Shown here in pieces: positions 1 through 5,248 of a stretch of 7,385 nucleotides of DNA. Origin of the DNA: Mycobacterium sp. (GTDB taxonomy: Bacteria; Actinomycetota; Actinomycetes; Mycobacteriales; Mycobacteriaceae); the NCBI GenBank assembly GCA_023264755.1, contig JAHFVB010000249.1, positions 1-7,385 on the forward strand, in the 5' to 3' direction. Numbering within the stretch: the stretch's first letter is position 1; the number at the start of each line of letters is the position of its first letter. Under the pieces are notes generated by a model, which searched no databases, was not told where the DNA came from, and saw only the letters and a list, made by a program, of their open reading frames with translations. Made by a program: the position numbers and the translations under genes.

Positions 1-1211
1 CGATCAGGGGTGATCAGTTGCGCACGTTGACCAGCCGCAACGAGCTCCCACTGCCGGGGATCGGCCAGGGGGTAGTAGCGCGCGAGTTGGGCGAACTTCC
101 GATGCGGTCGGGCAGCGAGTTGGCTTACCAGGTAACGGAGCAACGCGAGATTCTGGATCAGGGCGGCGGCGATCACTGGCAGGTTGTGCCAGCGCAACGT
201 GGTGAAGAAGTCGGTCCACCGACCGTGTTTGAGCAGCTTCGTGCTGAAGGTCGCATAGGGTCCGAACAGCAGCTGACTCGCACCGTCGATGACGCGTCTG
301 TCCAAGTGGGGAACCGACATCGGCGGCGCTCCCACCGGAGCCTGCCCATAGGTCTTGGTGGTGTGTTGCTTCACGACCGAGGGGTCGGAGCAGCGCAAGA
401 ACGCGGCCCCAACGGGTAGCACCCCGTACCCGCGCACCTCGGGAAGCCCGGCGCGTTGCAGCAGCCGCAGGGCGTGCCCGCCGGCTCCGACGAAGACCCG
501 AGGGGTGTGAATCGTGAAGTCGCCGTGCGGGTTGCGTCCGCGCACGGCCCAGGAGCCGTGATCGGTGCGACGGAGGCCGTCGACCTCGTGTGCGAGGTGG
601 AGTTGCCCGCCTCGGGCGGTGATCAGTTCGGTCAGCCCGCGAGTCAGCGCACCGAAGTCGATATCGGTGCCATCGGGATGTCGAGTGGCGGCGACGGGCT
701 CGCCGGGCGTCCGACCGTTCATCACCAATGGCGCCCATCGTGCGATGACAGCGGGGTCGTCACTGAACTCCATTGCGGCGAAGGCTGGCTCGGCCGAGAG
801 GGTGCGGTGACGCTGGCGTAGGTAGGCGACGTCGCGGTGACCGAACACCACGGCCATGTGCGCTGCGGCGTGGATGAACGTGTCCGGATCCAACAACCCG
901 AGCTCGGCGAGGTAGGCCCACCATTGGCGGCTGAGCTGGAACTGTCGCGCGAGTTCCGCTGGCTTGGTGCCGTCCTCGGGGTCGGGCATGTAGTTGAGTT
1001 CGCAGAATCCGCTGTGTCCCGTGCCGGCGTTGTTCCACGCGCCGCTGCTCTCGACGGCGAGCGCATCGGCCCGCTCCAACAACACGATTCGCCAATCGGG
1101 TTCGAGCATCGACAGCAGCGATCCGAGCGTGGCCGACATGATTCCACCACCGATCAACACGACGTCGGCCTCGTCGGGCCGCCCGGCAGTAGTGCTGGGA
1201 ACTGGGCTCAT
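1..1211 (-). CDS. mqo: Malate:quinone oxidoreductase, C-terminus cut off by the window edge
   Basis: This enzyme is a peripheral membrane FAD protein that oxidises L-malate to oxaloacetate and passes the electrons to the quinone pool, bypassing soluble malate dehydrogenase in the TCA cycle. About 403 codons are visible with no stop before the left edge; family members have about 490-500 residues, so roughly the last 90 are missing. Visible hallmarks are the N-terminal dinucleotide-binding stretch VVLIGGGIMSATLG (residues 17-30), ESSGAWNNAGTGHS (54-67), DGTDIDFGAL (180-189), FVGAGG (240-245), LLFGPYA (314-320) and WELVAAGQRAQ (388-398), all as I recall them from mycobacterial Mqo. The ATG at 1211 is preceded by a GAGG ribosome-binding site nine bases away. 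The gene is divergent from a LysR-type regulator. Identification is secure; only the missing end is unknown. Confidence 0.94.
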   Translation of the reverse strand, partial: MSPVPSTTAGRPDEADVVLIGGGIMSATLGSLLSMLEPDWRIVLLERADALAVESSGAWNNAGTGHSGFCELNYMPDPEDGTKPAELARQFQLSRQWWAYLAELGLLDPDTFIHAAAHMAVVFGHRDVAYLRQRHRTLSAEPAFAAMEFSDDPAVIARWAPLVMNGRTPGEPVAATRHPDGTDIDFGALTRGLTELITARGGQLHLAHEVDGLRRTDHGSWAVRGRNPHGDFTIHTPRVFVGAGGHALRLLQRAGLPEVRGYGVLPVGAAFLRCSDPSVVKQHTTKTYGQAPVGAPPMSVPHLDRRVIDGASQLLFGPYATFSTKLLKHGRWTDFFTTLRWHNLPVIAAALIQNLALLRYLVSQLAARPHRKFAQLARYYPLADPRQWELVAAGQRAQLITPD

Positions 1212-1220
1212 GGTCACGTA

Positions 1221-1224
1221 CCTC
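1221..1224 (-). promoter_or_regulatory. Ribosome-binding site of mqo
   Basis: GAGG on the minus strand lies nine bases before the mqo ATG. It supports this start over in-frame alternatives and shows that mqo, unlike its divergent neighbour, has a 5' leader. Confidence 0.5.
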
Positions 1225-1248
1225 GATTCCTCGTGGTGGTGGTCGTCC

Positions 1249-1266
1249 GTATCGCCCACGATCTAC
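1249..1266. promoter_or_regulatory. Imperfect inverted repeat between mqo and the LysR gene, possible operator
   Basis: The sequence reads GTATCG, four spacer bases, then CGATCTAC. The ATCG (1251-1254) and CGAT (1259-1262) arms are perfect, and the outer GTA/TAC pair is offset by two bases. It lies in the middle of the 105-bp divergent region, where a LysR-type regulator would bind. It does not fit the T-N11-A consensus of that family exactly, so the operator role is only a suggestion. Confidence 0.2.
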
Positions 1267-1304
1267 GCTCTCCAGTCGTTCCGTCCAATGAATGATTTGG
1301 CAAG

Positions 1305-1310
1305 TACGAT
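1305..1310 (+). promoter_or_regulatory. -10 element (TACGAT) of the LysR gene, leaderless arrangement
   Basis: TACGAT matches the actinobacterial TANNNT -10 consensus and ends six bases before the ATG at 1317. Transcription would therefore start at or next to the A of the start codon, giving a leaderless mRNA. No ribosome-binding site is visible before this ATG, which agrees. No convincing -35 element is seen. Confidence 0.5.
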
Positions 1311-1316
1311 CCGATA

Positions 1317-2222
1317 ATGGATCGATGGACGGCACAGCTCGCACCCCACTTGCGGGCCCTGGTCGAGTTGGCGGCGCACGACGGGCACATGACCCAGGCC
1401 GCCGCGGCTCTCGACATTCCGCAGTCGTCGATGAGCCGGCGGATACACGCATTGCAGACGACCCTGCGGGTGCCGCTGCTGATTCCCGACGGCCGAACCG
1501 TCCGCCTGACTCCCGAGGCCCAACGGTTGGCGGCACGGGCCCGGCAACCGCTCGACGAGTTGGACCACCTGCTCGGTGAACTCTCCGGCAGCGCCGACCC
1601 AGACCACGGAACCGTGCGCTTCGGGTTCCCGCTCACGATGGGAGCGGGCCGGATCCCAGATCTGCTCGCCGACTTCCGTCAGCGCTACCCTGGCATCCGA
1701 GTGCTGCTCAAACAAGCGCACGGCACCGAATTGGGCGCGGACCTACTTTCCGGCCAGCTCGACCTAGCCGTCGTGATCCCCGCCCCGGACCGGTTGCAGC
1801 ACGTGCCGATAGGCACCCAACGCATTCACGTCGCGATGCCGGCGGACCACCGGCTCGCCACCGCGAAGCGGATCCGGCTCCACGAACTGGCGGGCGAGTC
1901 CTTCATTGCGAACCCGCCCAGTTACCACCTGCGGCAGATGACGGAAATCTGGTGCAGCGAAGCAGGTTTCACGCCCAATATCGCCATCGAGGTGACCGAA
2001 TTCGGCACCATCCGCGAACTCGTCAGCCGCGGTCTGGGTAGCGCGCTCTTGCCCCACGACGACCGCACTCCACCCGGCCTCGTCGAGGTTCCGCTGGCCG
2101 GCGATCACTACCAGCGTTCCATCGCCCTGGCCTGGGGTGCCACTACCCAGGCGGCGCCCACCCGGCGGCTCCACGACTACCTACGCCGACACTTCGACGA
2201 CGTGACGGTACGCGACGACTAG
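1317..2222 (+). CDS. LysR-family transcriptional regulator, divergent from mqo
   Basis: This 301-residue protein has the standard LysR length and layout. An N-terminal winged helix-turn-helix (about residues 10-68) carries the recognition region MTQAAAALDIPQSSMSRRIH and the wing ending in VRLTPEA. A linker helix follows (about 70-92), then a periplasmic-binding-protein-like effector domain (about 96-293) with the typical opening GTVRFGFPLTMGAGRIPDLL, GQLDLAVV (146-153) and SRGLGSALLPH (237-247). Such proteins act as tetramers that bind promoter DNA and respond to a small ligand. The ligand cannot be read from the sequence. Head-to-head placement with mqo suggests that it controls mqo and itself, perhaps responding to a dicarboxylate or other carbon-status signal; that is inference. 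An in-frame stop at 1293 excludes an earlier start. Its stop is about 67 bp from the end of the convergent methyltransferase gene. Confidence 0.93.
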   Translation: MDRWTAQLAPHLRALVELAAHDGHMTQAAAALDIPQSSMSRRIHALQTTLRVPLLIPDGRTVRLTPEAQRLAARARQPLDELDHLLGELSGSADPDHGTVRFGFPLTMGAGRIPDLLADFRQRYPGIRVLLKQAHGTELGADLLSGQLDLAVVIPAPDRLQHVPIGTQRIHVAMPADHRLATAKRIRLHELAGESFIANPPSYHLRQMTEIWCSEAGFTPNIAIEVTEFGTIRELVSRGLGSALLPHDDRTPPGLVEVPLAGDHYQRSIALAWGATTQAAPTRRLHDYLRRHFDDVTVRDD

Positions 2223-2224
2223 GG

Positions 2225-2257
2225 CCGCTCGGCGTCACCGGCGCCCCTCCGGAGCGG
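2225..2257. terminator. Possible bidirectional terminator between convergent genes
   Basis: CCGCTC (2225-2230) pairs with GAGCGG (2252-2257), and inside it GGCG (2231-2234) pairs with CGCC (2242-2245). The structure begins right after the regulator's stop and lies in the 67-bp gap before the methyltransferase's stop. There is no T-tract on either side, and the stem is interrupted, so this is a weak candidate. Confidence 0.3.
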
Positions 2258-2289
2258 TAGCTCAAGGCGCCACGCTCGACAACGTTCGA

Positions 2290-3381
2290 CTAGGCCGGCA
2301 GTGCCTCGACGATCGACATCGGGCCCGCCGTCGGTATGACTCTGTTCTGGCGGAAGCCGGCCTTGGACAACAACTCTGCGTACTCGGACGCGGTCCGTTC
2401 GCGGCCGCCGGCCTGAACCAGCATCTCGAGGTCGAGCAGCATGCCGGGGTGCGGGGGCGCTCCCTTGGGTAGCACCAATTCGAGGATCAGTAGCCGTCCG
2501 CCCGGGGCGATGGCCGAGCGGATGTGGCGCAAGATCGTCAGCGCCTGGTCGTCGGCCCAGTCGTGGATGATCGTCTTGAGTAGATAGGCGTCTCCACCTT
2601 CGGGAACGGATTCGAAGAAGGATCCGCCGATCATGGTGCAGCGTCGGTCGACACCCGCGGCCTTCAGCGGCGCCCCCGCGCCGTCGATGACCGAGGGCAG
2701 GTCGAACAGGACGCCGCTGGCTCCTGGCGCCTTCTGCAGCACTGCGGCCAGCAGCGCGCCGTGCCCGCCGCCGACGTCGACGATCGCCTTGCGATCGCTG
2801 AAATCGTAGGCGTCGCCCAGGCTTTCGATGGCCAGGCTCGACACGCCCGTCATCGCTCGGTTGAAGATCTCGGCGTACTCCGGCACGGATTCCAGGTAGT
2901 CGAAGATCGGCATGCCGCGGACGTGCTCGGCCGCGGTTGAGCCCGTGCGCACCGAGTACAGCAGGCTCGCCCAATGCTCCCAGTGCTGCGGAGTGCCGAT
3001 CAACTCGACCATGGGTGCCATCGTGTCGGGCGTATCCGTACGCAGCTCGTGACCGATGCGGGTCAACGCGAACCGGCCGTCCCGACGTTGTTTGAAGATC
3101 CCGTTGCTGGCCAACGCGCGCATGAGCCGGAACGTGGCTCCTGAGTCGGTGCCGAGCTTGCCGGCGACGTCGGCGGCGCTCAGCGGCTGGGATGCGAGCT
3201 GGTCCGCGATGCCGAGCTTGGCCGCTACGTAGAGTGCCTGGGCCAGCCAGGCCCCCTGGGCAAGCTCCAGGAGTGCGACCTTGGGCGGTACGGCGGACCG
3301 GTAGAGGAGGCCGAGGCCTGCACGTACGCGGCCGATGCCGTCGATCAACCAGGGTGGTGGGGTCTTCGAACTGGCAGCCAC
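2290..3381 (-). CDS. SAM-dependent O-methyltransferase, family 2 (dimerisation plus catalytic domain)
   Basis: With the GTG at 3381 the protein has 363 residues, usual for the class-I small-molecule O-methyltransferases that include plant caffeate/flavonoid and actinobacterial polyketide enzymes. These transfer a methyl group from S-adenosylmethionine to a hydroxyl, usually phenolic. The N-terminal dimerisation domain (about residues 35-115) contains a winged-helix-like part (GATFRLMRALASNGIF). The catalytic domain has SAM motif I VDVGGGHGALLAA (201-213), a second motif LFDLPSVI (225-232), GGSFFESVPEGGDAYLLK (252-269), IIHDWADD (271-278) with the expected catalytic histidine at 273, and LLDLEMLVQAGGRERT near the end. 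The substrate is unknown, and no biosynthetic cluster surrounds it. AAGG eight bases upstream supports GTG 3381; GTG 3390 is a close alternative, while an upstream ATG at 3441 would add a tail that does not look like the family. It is divergent from a membrane-protein gene. Confidence 0.9.
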   Translation of the reverse strand: MAASSKTPPPWLIDGIGRVRAGLGLLYRSAVPPKVALLELAQGAWLAQALYVAAKLGIADQLASQPLSAADVAGKLGTDSGATFRLMRALASNGIFKQRRDGRFALTRIGHELRTDTPDTMAPMVELIGTPQHWEHWASLLYSVRTGSTAAEHVRGMPIFDYLESVPEYAEIFNRAMTGVSSLAIESLGDAYDFSDRKAIVDVGGGHGALLAAVLQKAPGASGVLFDLPSVIDGAGAPLKAAGVDRRCTMIGGSFFESVPEGGDAYLLKTIIHDWADDQALTILRHIRSAIAPGGRLLILELVLPKGAPPHPGMLLDLEMLVQAGGRERTASEYAELLSKAGFRQNRVIPTAGPMSIVEALPA

Positions 3382-3394
3382 GCCGAACACCTTA

Positions 3395-3463
3395 GCGTTA
3401 CCTATGAACCAAACTGAAGAGCCCGCCGGGTGTTCGCCCACGGAGCGGTAATCGCGTTACCTA
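3395..3463. promoter_or_regulatory. Direct repeat and inverted repeat in the divergent promoter region, candidate operator
   Basis: GCGTTACCTA occurs twice in the same orientation, at 3395-3404 and 3454-3463, spaced 59 bp apart. One copy sits just ahead of the methyltransferase start, and the other abuts and slightly overlaps the -10 element of the membrane-protein gene. The second copy is also half of an inverted repeat, GGTAA (3447-3451), five bases, TTACC (3457-3461). A shared repressor or activator site for the two divergent genes would explain this. No regulator is identified. Confidence 0.4.
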
Positions 3464-3467
3464 GACT
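3462..3467 (+). promoter_or_regulatory. -10 element (TAGACT) of the membrane-protein gene, leaderless arrangement
   Basis: TAGACT fits TANNNT and ends seven bases before the in-frame GTG at 3475, so the transcript would begin at the start codon. This is the main reason for choosing GTG 3475 over the in-frame GTG at 3430, which would lie upstream of the promoter and has no ribosome-binding site. No clear -35 box is visible. Confidence 0.5.
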
Positions 3468-3474
3468 GGCCGAC

Positions 3475-4260
3475 GTGGCCATTCTCGCCGGTTTCATGCC
3501 GTGGATCGTCTATTGGGTACTGGTGGGCAATGTCCCGTTCCGGGTTGCGGTCCTCGCGGCCCTGGCCGCCGCCGTACTGTCGGTTCTGCTCGGTCGGGCT
3601 CGAGGCCGGGCGGGGCGAACGCTCGAGCTGGGCGCCGTCGGGGTCTTCGTGATCCTGACGGCGCTGACGTTCGCCACCAGTCAGGCCTTCCTGGAACGGT
3701 GGGTGCAGCCGTTGAGCAGCGCTGGCATCTTCCTGGTGGCCCTGGTCGGCGTGCTGGTCGGCCGGCCGTTCGTGCGTGAGTTCGCCGAATCCGATCAGCC
3801 GCCCGACGTCGTCAAGAGCGAATTATTCGGTCGGATAACGACATTGGTGACCTGGATCTGGGTCGCCGCGTTCGCGGGCATGACGGTGTCCTCGGCGATC
3901 CCGGCGCTCGTGCAGGGGAATGCCACCCTGCTGGACACCCGCACGCCGTTGTCGTTCGCCTGCTACTGGGTCGTTCCGGTGCTGCTGCTGTTCGGGGCAG
4001 TGCTCGCAGGACGGGTGCTGACCGACCGGATGGTGGCCGAGGCCAACAGCCCGGACACAGTGCGAAGGACCACGTTCCTGGCTTTCAAGGAACTGGGCAT
4101 CGACGAGTTGCTCTACCTGGCACAGCAGAAGGCCGATCGGGAGGTCGGGCCCGGCAAGCAGGCCTACGCCGTGCAGGTGGGTGGCAAGGGAGTTCCGCTG
4201 ACCGGCGACGACTCGCGCGAGTCGTGGCCAGCGACGTACAAGGTGCGCGCCGCGCGCTGA
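3475..4260 (+). CDS. Conserved six-helix membrane protein, function unknown
   Basis: The 261-residue product is strongly hydrophobic, with likely membrane segments at about residues 2-19, 22-40, 50-67, 83-96, 121-144 and 160-182. It has no cleavable signal peptide, and a basic loop RARGRAGR (41-48) should face the cytosol. A hydrophilic C-terminal part (about 183-261) contains FKELGIDELLYLAQQKADRE, and with six helices it should also be cytosolic. A conserved-looking loop GRPFVREFAESDQPP (96-110) sits between helices 4 and 5. I do not recognise a named family, and no transporter or enzyme motif is evident, so no function is assigned. The gene is transcribed divergently from the O-methyltransferase with about 93 bp between starts, so the two may be co-regulated. 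The leaderless GTG start is inferred from the -10 element before it. Confidence 0.85.
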   Translation: MAILAGFMPWIVYWVLVGNVPFRVAVLAALAAAVLSVLLGRARGRAGRTLELGAVGVFVILTALTFATSQAFLERWVQPLSSAGIFLVALVGVLVGRPFVREFAESDQPPDVVKSELFGRITTLVTWIWVAAFAGMTVSSAIPALVQGNATLLDTRTPLSFACYWVVPVLLLFGAVLAGRVLTDRMVAEANSPDTVRRTTFLAFKELGIDELLYLAQQKADREVGPGKQAYAVQVGGKGVPLTGDDSRESWPATYKVRAAR

Positions 4261-4278
4261 ACCGAATCGAAATTCGGT
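4261..4278 (+). terminator. Perfect stem-loop directly after the membrane-protein stop codon
   Basis: ACCGAAT, loop CGAA, ATTCGGT forms a perfect 7-bp hairpin that begins at the first base after the TGA. No T-run follows. Actinobacterial terminators often lack a T-run, so this may end the transcript, or it may protect the 3' end. Confidence 0.4.
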
Positions 4279-4293
4279 GCCGAGAAAAGTGTG

Positions 4294-4354
4294 GGAGGCG
4301 CTGCGGCCGGGCGCTCCTAGTTGGTGTACCCGACCCAACCGGGGTCGTGACCAA
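4294..4354 (+). other. Two stem-loops ahead of the lectin gene
   Basis: The first pairs GGAGGCGC (4294-4301, one bulged G) with GCGCTCC (4311-4317). The second has an inner perfect stem CGACCC (4331-4336) with GGGTCG (4342-4347) around a five-base loop, and an outer stem TTGGT (4321-4325) with ACCAA (4350-4354). It ends just before the ribosome-binding site of the lectin gene. If transcription starts upstream, they form a structured 5' leader; the first could instead be part of the previous gene's terminator. No TANNNT promoter was found immediately before the lectin gene. Confidence 0.3.
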
Positions 4355-4355
4355 C

Positions 4356-4361
4356 GAAGGG
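4356..4361 (+). promoter_or_regulatory. Ribosome-binding site of the secreted lectin-like gene
   Basis: GAAGGG eight bases before the ATG at 4370 fixes this start. An in-frame GTG at 4277 would add 31 residues ahead of the signal peptide and lies inside the hairpin after the previous gene. Confidence 0.55.
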
Positions 4362-4369
4362 ACACCCTC

Positions 4370-4927
4370 ATGACCACCAACCACCTGCAGCCGAAGCGGC
4401 CCGGACTCCTGGCGAGCGCGGCGCTGCTGTTGACGGCCGGGGCGGCCTCCGTCCTCAATCCCGTCGCTCCGACCGCGCATGCGGCGATTCCCCCGCAAGT
4501 CTTTACGATCCAACAGGTTTCGTCGGGCCGCTGCTTGGACGCCTGGAACGACGGAACCCACGACCACGACGTCGTCACCCGCCCATGCCAAGGCGATTCG
4601 AGTCAGGAATGGGTGGTGCGGTTCGACGACAGCGGCGCGGCGATGGCCACCCTGCAACAGGTGTCCTCCGGGCGCTTCCTGGATGCCCACGAGATCGAAT
4701 CGTTGGACTACCGGGCGGTCTCGCGACCGGGCGGGCAGACCGACCACACCCAGACCTGGCAGGTCGCCTCGATCGGCGGCGGTTCCTACCACCTCGTACA
4801 ACAGAGCTCGGGGCGCCTGCTCGATGCCCACGAGATCGCCGAGAAGGACTTCGAGTGCGTGACGCGCCCGGGCGGTCAGACCGATCACACTCAGGAGTGG
4901 AGGCTCAACTTCGTGCGCAACGCCTGA
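4370..4927 (+). CDS. Secreted ricin-type beta-trefoil (lectin-like) protein
   Basis: The 185-residue precursor starts with a clear Sec signal peptide: basic KR at 9-10, a hydrophobic core (about 12-29) and a cleavage site after AHA at residue 38. The mature part of about 147 residues is one beta-trefoil domain made of three lobes at about 44-83, 92-132 and 139-179. Each has an SSGR-x-LDA motif and ends in the QxW signature of ricin-B repeats (QEW, QTW, QEW). Lobe 1 has the cysteine pair C55 and C73 expected to form a within-lobe disulfide. Lobes 2 and 3 lack that pair and share LDAHEI and RPGGQTDHTQ. Ricin-type trefoils usually bind sugars, but the ligand here is unknown. No catalytic domain, LPXTG anchor or lipobox is present, so the protein should be released or loosely bound to the wall. 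Trefoil assignment is firm; sugar binding is inference. Confidence 0.9.
   Translation: MTTNHLQPKRPGLLASAALLLTAGAASVLNPVAPTAHAAIPPQVFTIQQVSSGRCLDAWNDGTHDHDVVTRPCQGDSSQEWVVRFDDSGAAMATLQQVSSGRFLDAHEIESLDYRAVSRPGGQTDHTQTWQVASIGGGSYHLVQQSSGRLLDAHEIAEKDFECVTRPGGQTDHTQEWRLNFVRNA
4499..4906 (+). repeat. Three internal trefoil repeats within the lectin-like gene
   Basis: Repeats of about 120 bp lie at 4499-4618, 4643-4765 and 4784-4906. Lobes 2 and 3 are closest: from SSGR to the QxW tryptophan, 23 of 32 residues are identical. Lobe 1 is more diverged (CLDAWND in place of xLDAHEI). This is the normal three-fold repeat of a trefoil, with lobes 2 and 3 duplicated or homogenised more recently. Confidence 0.85.
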
Positions 4928-4950
4928 GCCGTCGAACCGACACGTCGCCG

Positions 4951-4984
4951 TGCGAAATGGGGTGCTCGGGCGCCCCATTTCGCG
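4951..4984 (+). terminator. Strong hairpin after the lectin-like gene
   Basis: GCGAAATGGGG (4952-4962) and CCCCATTTCGC (4973-4983) form a perfect 11-bp stem. Further pairing inside (4963-4965 with 4970-4972, one G-T) leaves a TCGG loop, and a T-G wobble closes the outside. It begins 24 bases after the lectin stop. No T-tract follows, but the stem's strength and position make it the likely terminator of that gene. Confidence 0.65.
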
Positions 4985-5015
4985 GTCGGCATCCCAACCT
5001 CGGATGCCGACCGCG
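4981..5015 (+). terminator. Second strong hairpin, overlapping the base of the first
   Basis: The arms 4981-4994 and 5002-5015 are perfectly complementary over 14 bp (core GGTCGGCATCC / GGATGCCGACC) around a seven-base loop. Its first three bases, CGC, are also the last three of the previous stem, so the full forms of both cannot pair at once. It may be a second terminator in tandem, or a processing or protein-binding structure. Confidence 0.55.
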
Positions 5016-5210
5016 GCGGTCGCGGCCCCGGATTTCGAGCGCTCGAGCTGCGCAAACTCTCCAGGTGCCCCTCGAAGGCTGCCGCTAGCCCGGGCCGCCG
5101 CGCATGGGGGACGGAAATGCGTTGTGCGTCAACAGTTTCGAACGGCGATCGGCGATCGACGACGCCGCGGGTCGGCCGCCGCAACCGGCCCGAAAGCTAG
5201 GGAAACACCC
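5016..5210. other. Gene-free intergenic stretch with small palindromes
   Basis: No credible gene was found here. A perfect 12-bp palindrome TCGAGCGCTCGA lies at 5035-5046, overlapped by GCTCGAGC at 5041-5048. GGCGATC is repeated in tandem at 5144-5150 and 5151-5157. These are short enough to arise by chance in GC-rich DNA, but they lie upstream of the promoter region of the next gene and could be regulator sites. Confidence 0.4.
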
Positions 5211-5212
5211 TA

Positions 5213-5241
5213 TATACTGGCTGTCAACTTGCTGTTAGCGT
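5213..5241 (+). promoter_or_regulatory. Promoter region of the SH3-domain exported-protein gene (two possible -10 elements)
   Basis: TATACT at 5213-5218 is a near-perfect -10 box in an AT-rich patch that stands out here; it would give a leader of about 15-25 bases. TGTTAGCGT at 5233-5241 reads as an extended -10 (TGn then TANNNT) ending seven bases before GTG 5249, which would give a leaderless transcript. No ribosome-binding site is visible, which favours the leaderless reading. No clear -35 box supports either. Confidence 0.5.
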
Positions 5242-5248
5242 GACGCTC

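Noticed and set aside
2219..2974. A 251-codon minus-strand frame overlapping the methyltransferase gene
   Set aside because: It lies in another frame of the same strand as a clear methyltransferase, and its arginine-rich composition is typical of an out-of-frame GC-rich translation.
4085..4978. A 297-codon minus-strand frame opposite the lectin gene and the end of the membrane-protein gene
   Set aside because: It crosses two well-supported genes and the terminator hairpin on the other strand, and its product is low in recognisable structure.
4951..5157. The hairpins and short repeats considered as a CRISPR array or mobile-element end
   Set aside because: There are no regularly spaced repeats with spacers, no transposase or integrase nearby, and no flanking target duplication.
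5104..5238. A 44-codon open frame from ATG 5104 to TAG 5238, just ahead of the exported-protein gene
   Set aside because: It has no ribosome-binding site, runs through the TATACT promoter element, and its product has no recognisable feature. Its stop falls inside the extended -10 sequence.
4891..5243. Open frames of 97 codons on each strand across the lectin-SH3 intergenic region
   Set aside because: Both are built largely on the inverted repeats at 4951-5015, have no ribosome-binding sites, and encode arginine- and alanine-rich sequence without known features.
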